Shown piece after piece: positions 58,805-64,000 of a DNA stretch of 64,000 nt. The notes below the pieces were generated by a model. The model saw only the letters and a program-made list of their open reading frames with translations. It did no database searches and was not told the origin of the DNA. The stretch covers positions 1 through 64,000 of the forward strand of contig DATBKU010000165.1 in the NCBI GenBank assembly GCA_036555725.1, read 5' to 3'. The position numbers were made by a program, and so were the translations under genes. The DNA is from CALAED01 sp036555725. GTDB taxonomy: Bacteria > Actinomycetota > Actinomycetes > Streptosporangiales > Streptosporangiaceae. Each line of letters opens with the position of its first letter. The stretch's first letter is position 1.

Positions 58805-59386
58805 TTGAGGGGACGGCGGGCGGGCGCCCTGCCGGCGACCGTGCTTGCTGTGCTCGCCGTGCTCGCGATGACGGCGGCGGACTGTCAGGTGGACACCCAG
58901 CCGGGTGCCGCCCCGTCCACCGAGTCGACCAGGTCCAAGGGCAAGGGCACCAAGAGCAAGGCGCCCAAGACCAAGCCGGGCGAGGTCTCGGTGCCCATCA
59001 AGGTGATCACCACTCAGGGCGAGACGATGGTGCTCGTCCCGGTGAAGGTCAACGGCCGGGGGCCGTACAACTTCGTCCTCGACACCGGCGCGTCTTCCTC
59101 GACGGTCAGCCGTACGCTCGCCCGGCGGCTGCACCTGCCGAAGACGGGCAACACCGCGCACCTGCGCGGCGTCACGGGCTCCGCGGTCGTGCCGCTGGTC
59201 ACCGTCAACCGCTGGACCGTCGGCGGCCAGCGGCTGCACGGACGCAGCCTGCCCGTGATCGACCTCGGCGGCGACTTCGGGGTGGGCCAGGTCGGCGGAC
59301 TGCTCGGCTCCGACGAGCTGCGCCGGTTCGGTGCCGTACAGCTGGACTACAAACACCACCAGTTGGTGCTGCGCGCCGCGGGCTGA
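58805..59386 (+). CDS. Retropepsin-like aspartyl protease, exported
   Basis: 193 residues. N-terminal signal (residues 1 to about 26, ending TAADC; not a good lipobox), a Lys/Ser/Thr-rich linker (about 40-60), then a single retropepsin-type domain. The catalytic motif is FVLDTGASSSTVS with D93-T94-G95, and the flap and end region is GLLGSDELRRFGAVQLDY. One DTG per chain means it works as a dimer, as in clan AA. TTG 58805 is the likely start, with AGGCGGTG upstream. The substrate is unknown. Confidence 0.85.
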   Translation: MRGRRAGALPATVLAVLAVLAMTAADCQVDTQPGAAPSTESTRSKGKGTKSKAPKTKPGEVSVPIKVITTQGETMVLVPVKVNGRGPYNFVLDTGASSSTVSRTLARRLHLPKTGNTAHLRGVTGSAVVPLVTVNRWTVGGQRLHGRSLPVIDLGGDFGVGQVGGLLGSDELRRFGAVQLDYKHHQLVLRAAG

Positions 59387-59427
59387 CCCCCGATCGCGGG
59401 ATCTTCCGGCGGTGACACACTTTGCGC

Positions 59428-60999
59428 ATGACACGGCCTTCGCTCATGAAACGGCGGCGCAGTCACTGGGCCTGGGGGTACGCGGACGAGGAGCCCGGGC
59501 CGGACGAGGCATCCGCGATGGCCGAGCTCATGGTCGGCCTCACCGGCCTCACGCTGGACGGTGGGCTGGAGGAGCCGGTGCCGCTCGACGCGGTACGGCT
59601 GCCCGAACCGCGCCTGCGGCCCCCGGACGACCTGGCCGGCCTGTGCACGACCGAGGCGTACGAGCGCGTCACGCACACCTATGGGCAGGCCTACCGCGAC
59701 CTGATCAGGGCGTTCCGCGGCCGCTTCGACAACCCACCCGACATCGTCGCCCATCCCGAGAGCGAGCACGACGTCGAGCGGGTGCTGGCGTGGGCCGAGG
59801 ACGCCGGTGCGGCCGTGATTCCGTACGGCGGCGGCACCAGCGTGGTCGGCGGTGTGGAGCCACGCGACCTCGGCCCGGCGATCAGCCTCGACCTGTCCCG
59901 GCTGGACCGCGTGCTCGACGTCGACCCCCAGTCCCGGGCCGCCCGGATCCAGGCCGGCGCGGCCGGGCCGGTGCTGAACCACCAACTGGCCAAGCAGGGC
60001 CACACGCTGCGGCATTTCCCGCAGTCGTACGAGCTGTCCACGCTCGGCGGCTGGATCGCCACCCGGGCCGGCGGTCACTTCGCCACGCTCACCACCCACA
60101 TCGACGATCTCGTCGAGTCGGTACGCGCCATCACGCCGCGCGGTATCTGGGAGTCGCGCCGGCTGCCCGGCTCGGGAGCGGGAGTATCGCCGGACCGGAT
60201 GCTGCTCGGCTCCGAGGGCACGCTCGGCGTGATCACCGAGGCCTGGGTACGGGTGCACCGGCGTCCGGCGCACCGGCTGACCGCGTCGGCCCGGTTCGGC
60301 TCGTTCGAGGCCGGCGCCACGGCCGTACGGGCGATCGCGCAGGCCGGCCTCTACCCGTCGAACTGCCGGCTGATCGACGCCACCGAGGCCCGGCTCACCT
60401 CCGGCGGCGACGGCGAGCACAGCCTGCTCGTGCTGGCCTTCGAGTCCGCCGATCACCCCGTCGAACCGTGGATGGAGCGCGCGCTCGCGCTCGTACGTAC
60501 GCACGGCGGCGACGCCGACCCGCCGCGCGGGCCGCGCGAGGGCCGGGCCGGCGCCTGGCGGTCGTCGTTCCTGCGCATGCCGTACCTGCGCAACTCCTAT
60601 CCGGCGATGGGCGTGGTCGCGGACACCCTGGAGACGGCGGTGACCTGGGATCGCTTCCCTGAGCTGCACGAGACGGTGTCCGCGGCGGTACGGGACGTCG
60701 CGCCGGGGATCTGCACCTGCCGGTTCGCCTTCGTTTACCCGGACGGGCCCGCACCGTACTTCACCGTGCTCAGCCCGGTCCGGCGCGGCGACGAACTCGC
60801 GCAGTGGGCGGAGATCAAGGCCGTCGCCTCGGCGGCGATCCTGGCCGCCGGCGGCACGATCACCCATCATCACGCCGTCGGCCGCGACCACCGGCCGTGG
60901 TACGACCGGCAGCGTCCCGACCCGTTCGCGGCCGCGCTGCGCGGCGCCAAGGCGGCGATCGACCCGGCCGGCATCCTCAACCCGGGTGTCCTCGTGTGA
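59428..60999 (+). CDS. FAD-linked oxidase, alkyldihydroxyacetonephosphate synthase-like
   Basis: 523 residues. The PCMH-type FAD domain is marked by IPYGGGTSVVGGVEP (about 133-147) and LGGWIATRAGGH. A C-terminal cap carries ITHHHAVGRDHRPWYDRQ, the His-rich motif typical of alkyl-DHAP synthases. These exchange the acyl of acyl-DHAP for an alkyl chain in ether-lipid synthesis; bacterial members vary in substrate. A CACACT -10-like box 6 nt before ATG 59428 suggests a leaderless mRNA. Confidence 0.87.
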   Translation: MTRPSLMKRRRSHWAWGYADEEPGPDEASAMAELMVGLTGLTLDGGLEEPVPLDAVRLPEPRLRPPDDLAGLCTTEAYERVTHTYGQAYRDLIRAFRGRFDNPPDIVAHPESEHDVERVLAWAEDAGAAVIPYGGGTSVVGGVEPRDLGPAISLDLSRLDRVLDVDPQSRAARIQAGAAGPVLNHQLAKQGHTLRHFPQSYELSTLGGWIATRAGGHFATLTTHIDDLVESVRAITPRGIWESRRLPGSGAGVSPDRMLLGSEGTLGVITEAWVRVHRRPAHRLTASARFGSFEAGATAVRAIAQAGLYPSNCRLIDATEARLTSGGDGEHSLLVLAFESADHPVEPWMERALALVRTHGGDADPPRGPREGRAGAWRSSFLRMPYLRNSYPAMGVVADTLETAVTWDRFPELHETVSAAVRDVAPGICTCRFAFVYPDGPAPYFTVLSPVRRGDELAQWAEIKAVASAAILAAGGTITHHHAVGRDHRPWYDRQRPDPFAAALRGAKAAIDPAGILNPGVLV

Positions 61000-61048
61000 G
61001 AGCGTCACAAGGTTCGCATTTCGGGTGGTGGTGATCCCGCGGGGACCT

Positions 61049-61054
61049 TACGAT
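61049..61054 (+). promoter_or_regulatory. -10 box of a leaderless three-gene transcript
   Basis: TACGAT is followed by 7 nt and then GTG 61062, with no ribosome binding site, typical of leaderless actinobacterial mRNAs. Confidence 0.5.
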
Positions 61055-61061
61055 CAGCGGC

Positions 61062-61694
61062 GTGTCCCGGCGCTCGAGCAGATGGGTCCGGTGGCTGGCC
61101 GCGCCCATCGCGGTCGGCGCCGCGGCCGGATTGACCGCCGCGCTGGGCGGGTTCCGGCCCGCCCGTGCCCCGGAGCCGCCGCAGGTGACGCCCGGGCAGG
61201 TCATCGACCAGGGGCTGTACCGCACACGGGTGGTGCGCGCCTACGTCGGCAGGCGCCGCGACCTGATCTCCGACCCCACCAAGCGCTGGCTCACAGTCGA
61301 GTTCCGCGTGGTCAATGAGAGTGACGACACCCTCGACCCGTCCGAATTCGCGGCCGACCCGTTCCGCCAACTGGTGACCGTCACGTTCCCGACCGGCCGG
61401 GTCGATCCCCTGAAGCACATCGACCGGGTCGACCGCGGCGCGTGGAAGTCGGAAGAGGTCCCGCCGCGCACGCCGGTGCGGCTCATCGTGGCCTGGTACG
61501 ACTGGGCCGGCACGGATCCGGGTCGGGTCACGGTGTCGCTTCCGGCCTTCGAGCACCGTGCCCCGGTGTTCTTCGACATGCCGGTCACCTGGCAGACGAA
61601 GCTCATCGCGAACAAGACCGACGACACACGGGACGACCGGCCGGTGATCGCGGCCCGCGTGACCGTGCCGGTGACCCACCGGGACGTCCGGTGA
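61062..61694 (+). CDS. Membrane-anchored protein of unknown function, gene 1 of 3
   Basis: 210 residues. Positively charged start (MSRRSSRWVRW) and one hydrophobic segment (about 12-30), then an outer beta-rich domain of about 175 residues, with TVEFRVVNESDDTLDPSEF and PVRLIVAWYDW. The NESDDTL part resembles ligand-binding or DUF4352-like immunoglobulin folds. No catalytic motif is seen. It overlaps the next gene as GTGA. Confidence 0.75.
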   Translation: MSRRSSRWVRWLAAPIAVGAAAGLTAALGGFRPARAPEPPQVTPGQVIDQGLYRTRVVRAYVGRRRDLISDPTKRWLTVEFRVVNESDDTLDPSEFAADPFRQLVTVTFPTGRVDPLKHIDRVDRGAWKSEEVPPRTPVRLIVAWYDWAGTDPGRVTVSLPAFEHRAPVFFDMPVTWQTKLIANKTDDTRDDRPVIAARVTVPVTHRDVR

Positions 61695-62395
61695 GCCCGC
61701 GACCGATGAGGTGGCCCCGTAAGCCGTGGGTGCGCCGGGCCGGGGCGATTGTGGGGAGCGCGGCGCTGCTGGTCGGCGCGGTGGCCGTCCGGGCCGCGTA
61801 CCCGTCGTACGAGCAGCGGTTCCGGCCGATCGCGTCGCATGGCCTGATGCACCAGCGGGTCCGCACCGTTGACTTCGACGTACGGGTCGAGAAGGTCGAC
61901 GTGGCTCGCACGATCATGGGGGAGGCCGACGGGGGCAAGCCCGCCGAACTCGGTACGGACGGGGTGTTCGTCATCGTCACCGCGACCGTCACCGCGCACC
62001 GCAAGGTGATCGAGCTGGCCGGCGCCTACCTGCGGGCCGCCGACGGCACCCGCACCCTCGTGAGCGATGCCGTGCAGATCCCGGCCATCGACCCGGTGGG
62101 CGCCGGAACCCTGGACGCCCGCGCGAGCGCCGCGTCGATCCTCACCGGCATCCCGCCGCTCGAACCCCGGCGGCTGGCGTTGATCTTCGAGGTCCCGGCG
62201 GTCCGCCTGGCCGGGGCACAGCTGTGGCTGTCGCTCGGGCGCATGGAATGGCAGGGCGACCGGCAGGCCGAGGACTGGTTCCGCCCGCAGGCCCGCGTCG
62301 ACCTCCAGCTCGGCCGGGGCCGCGCCGCCGCCCTGGTGGCCGCCGCGCCGCGCCGCTACCAGCTGGAGAAGCAATGCTGGACGCCGCCGTGCTGA
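61691..62395 (+). CDS. Membrane-anchored protein of unknown function, gene 2 of 3
   Basis: 234 residues from GTG 61691. Basic N-terminus, a single helix (about 18-36), and an outer beta-rich domain with VRTVDFDVRVEKVDVARTI and GVFVIVTATVTAHRK. The pattern of long strands parallels gene 1 and suggests a shared fold. It overlaps gene 3 by 22 nt. No known family is recognised. Confidence 0.72.
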   Translation: MSPRPMRWPRKPWVRRAGAIVGSAALLVGAVAVRAAYPSYEQRFRPIASHGLMHQRVRTVDFDVRVEKVDVARTIMGEADGGKPAELGTDGVFVIVTATVTAHRKVIELAGAYLRAADGTRTLVSDAVQIPAIDPVGAGTLDARASAASILTGIPPLEPRRLALIFEVPAVRLAGAQLWLSLGRMEWQGDRQAEDWFRPQARVDLQLGRGRAAALVAAAPRRYQLEKQCWTPPC

Positions 62396-62943
62396 GGCCG
62401 GGCGGCCCGCTCCGCCGCATCGCCCTCGTCGCCGCGACCGTGTTGACGGTCGCCGCGACGCTGGCGCTGCGCATGCACGTGGCGCACGACCAGGCCCGCC
62501 CCTTCTACCCGCCCGAACGGATCACGGCGGCGAGCCACGGCCAACCCGCCGACTATCAGGGCTTCCGCTGGTGGCTGGGCACCGGACGGCAGGAGCGCCG
62601 GGTCTTCCTGCCGCACAGGATCACGCACGTCACGTTGACCCTACGGATGCAGGCCCTGACGGCCGCCGCGGCCGCGGCCACGGGTGTGAACGACCCCCGC
62701 GTGAAATTCGAGTTCGCCTTCCGCGACCCCCGGACCGGCGCGGTATGGCCGGGCGGCCGACCGCAAGGAACCCAGCCGTACCAGGTGGGCGCGCCGGTCG
62801 AGCGCGTCATCGAGGGCGATCTGCCGGAGGCGGTGGCGGGTCGGGTCGGGCTGCAGGTGCGGGTGCCGTGGTTCACGAAGCTGGGGTCGGAGACCAAACA
62901 GCATCCCCGGACGTCCGACCCGGTTCTCCAGCTGGCGCGCTGA
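62374..62943 (+). CDS. Membrane-anchored protein of unknown function, gene 3 of 3
   Basis: 189 residues from ATG 62374, with CTGGAGAAG before it. One hydrophobic segment (about 13-32) and an outer domain with RWWLGTGRQERRVFLPHRIT, RVKFEFAFRDPRTGAVWPGG and RVGLQVRVPWFTK. Coupled to genes 1 and 2, so the three probably form one surface complex, possibly with the convergent multi-pass membrane protein. Confidence 0.72.
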   Translation: MLDAAVLRPGGPLRRIALVAATVLTVAATLALRMHVAHDQARPFYPPERITAASHGQPADYQGFRWWLGTGRQERRVFLPHRITHVTLTLRMQALTAAAAAATGVNDPRVKFEFAFRDPRTGAVWPGGRPQGTQPYQVGAPVERVIEGDLPEAVAGRVGLQVRVPWFTKLGSETKQHPRTSDPVLQLAR

Positions 62944-62984
62944 CCCAGAGCGCCCGGCGACGGGAGCTGCCGGGCTCGCGACGC

Positions 62985-63068
62985 CCAGGCTTCGCCTGGC
63001 TGCGTTGTCGTCAGTCGGCAGCCAAACCCGGGCTGACTCCTTCCTCCGCCTTGCCAGGCTGTGCCTGG
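62985..63068. repeat. Two matching hairpins at a convergent gene junction
   Basis: CCAGGC-TTC-GCCTGG (62985-62999) and CCAGGC-TGT-GCCTGG (63054-63068). The first lies between the convergent genes and can act as a terminator; the second has the same arms and lies in the end of the minus-strand gene. Confidence 0.5.
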
Positions 63069-64000
63069 CCGCCGCTCGCTGATCCGGCGCCCACAATGCC
63101 GGGCGCTCCTAGCCGGGCAACCATGAGGTCGACGGCGGCCGCCAGCAGGGCGATCTGCAGGACGCCCTGGATCAGGTCGCGGAGGAAGTCGACCGACTCG
63201 ATCATCGCCGACCAGAAGTACGGGCCGTGCGGGCCGATGACCTCGGTGACGTCCAGCCACACCGCCTGCGCGACGTATCCGATCCCCACGTAGCAGAAGG
63301 CGAAGACGGCGAACACCGGGATGCCCGCCCGCCAGATCAGCCGCAGCCCGGCGAACAACGGGACGTACTTGTCGCGCGGCTCGGCGGTGACGAACTTGAT
63401 CGCGCGGACCCGGCTCTCGCGCAGCCCGGTGACGCGTCCGGCGAGCGGCTCCAGCCGGGTGCCCTCGACGATCGCCCGATGGGTGGCGAGGTCGGCCCCG
63501 TACACCACGGCGGCGATGATCAGCCAGAGCAGCGGCAGCAGCAGCGCGTCCTTGGCCGCGCCCAGTGGCACGTCCGGCAGCGGGGCGAAGACGTCCTTGA
63601 CGTCGGTCCAGACCGAGCGGTCGGCGAACCAGCCCGCGCCCTGCTTGGCCAGGCGCGACAGCGAGAAGATGGCGAAGAAGCTGAAGCAGGCCTCGAACAC
63701 CGCGGTCAGCACGCCGACGACGTGCCCGCTCGTCTTCTCGTACCGGCGCTCGAGCAGCACCCGTACGACCCAGGTCACCGCCGCCACGCCGAGCGCGACG
63801 GACAGGCTGTAGGCGAACAGGTCACCGCCGCCCACCTGGTAGTTGCGGACGAAGTCGGCCCGCAGCAGCGCGCCGACGTCGGTGTAGAAGAGGTTCCACG
63901 AGAAGTAGATGATCGTGAACGGCAGCAGCGCGCGGCCCAGCACCTCGATGTACCGTTCCTCGCTCGCGGTCGCCGGGCCCCGTACGGCGGTGAGGCCGGG
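63011..64000 (-). CDS. Multi-pass membrane protein, 5' end outside the window
   Basis: At least 329 residues visible; the frame stays open to the window edge, so the N-terminus is missing. There is a GTG at 63943, but coding-like sequence continues upstream of it. About six hydrophobic segments: IIYFSWNLFYTDVGALL, SLSVALGVAAVTWVVRVLL, FSFFAIFSL, LLLPLLWLIIAAVVYGADLA, GIPVFAVFAFCYVGIGYVA and GVLQIALLAAAVDLMVA. The C-terminus is Gly/Gln/Ala-rich. No known family is recognised. It converges on the three membrane-anchored genes. Confidence 0.75.
   Translation of the reverse strand, partial: PGLTAVRGPATASEERYIEVLGRALLPFTIIYFSWNLFYTDVGALLRADFVRNYQVGGGDLFAYSLSVALGVAAVTWVVRVLLERRYEKTSGHVVGVLTAVFEACFSFFAIFSLSRLAKQGAGWFADRSVWTDVKDVFAPLPDVPLGAAKDALLLPLLWLIIAAVVYGADLATHRAIVEGTRLEPLAGRVTGLRESRVRAIKFVTAEPRDKYVPLFAGLRLIWRAGIPVFAVFAFCYVGIGYVAQAVWLDVTEVIGPHGPYFWSAMIESVDFLRDLIQGVLQIALLAAAVDLMVARLGAPGIVGAGSASGGQAQPGKAEEGVSPGLAAD

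Noticed and set aside
1..64000. CRISPR arrays, insertion sequences, integrases or attachment sites
   Set aside because: No regularly spaced repeats, transposase or integrase genes, or tRNA-linked direct repeats were seen.

Overview
This is a 64 kb stretch of a high-GC actinomycete chromosome. GTG and TTG starts are frequent, genes overlap by 4 nt (GTGA or ATGA), and several genes have a TAnnnT -10 box 6-7 nt before the start codon, the layout of leaderless mRNAs. The gene content also fits: F420-type oxidoreductases, a DUF397/XRE pair, a proteasome beta subunit, a LuxR-family LAL regulator and DUF3052. The DUF397/XRE pair plus proteasome suggest Streptosporangiales or a relative, but genus cannot be set from sequence alone. 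No rRNA, tRNA, CRISPR array, transposase or prophage was found.

Layout. 0-4.4 kb: small secreted proteins, a DUF4242 protein and a large LAL regulator. 4.4-8 kb: a worn accessory patch with an orphan Phd/YefM antitoxin, a GNAT enzyme, a frameshifted DUF1016 (YhcG-like) nuclease, a DUF397/XRE pair with an internal deletion, a PIN-domain remnant and two related long palindromes. 8-15 kb: acireductone dioxygenase, a truncated MFS protein, an ECF sigma/anti-sigma pair, a P450-aldo/keto reductase-deazaflavin reductase operon and a dienelactone hydrolase. 15-24.5 kb: a probable six-gene minus-strand operon joining a DUF1932 dehydrogenase and a DUF6282 hydrolase to a MacB-like ABC system (two FtsX-type permeases, two ATPases). 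24.7-33 kb: DUF4185 protein, gamma-glutamyltransferase, CutA, DUF3052, RpiB-like and DUF2236 proteins, a DHA2 exporter with a divergent MarR regulator and twin operators, and CsoR with its operator.

33-47 kb is a nearly complete purine degradation region: molybdenum hydroxylase subunits, 8-oxoguanine deaminase, urate oxidase, HIU hydrolase, OHCU decarboxylase, allantoinase, allantoicase, glycerate kinase and alanine dehydrogenase, with a divergent PucR regulator. Together they would take xanthine through urate and allantoin to ureidoglycolate, with glycerate kinase and alanine dehydrogenase able to use the glyoxylate carbon. Ureidoglycolate lyase and glyoxylate carboligase are not in the window.

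47-52 kb is the most intriguing part: an M14 zinc carboxypeptidase, a lower-GC non-coding stretch with hairpins, a 44-codon gene for a small exported peptide, a divergent XRE-TPR regulator only 54 bp away, then an acyl-CoA synthetase behind an 18-bp perfect palindrome. The arrangement resembles the peptide-plus-TPR-receptor logic of RRNPP quorum-sensing systems. 52-64 kb: CopC and a CopD-CtaG fusion, a NarL-type two-component system translationally coupled to a catalytically intact proteasome beta subunit without prcA, an F420-dependent LLM enzyme, a retropepsin-like protease, an alkyl-DHAP synthase-like flavoprotein, three coupled membrane-anchored proteins and a membrane protein cut by the window edge.
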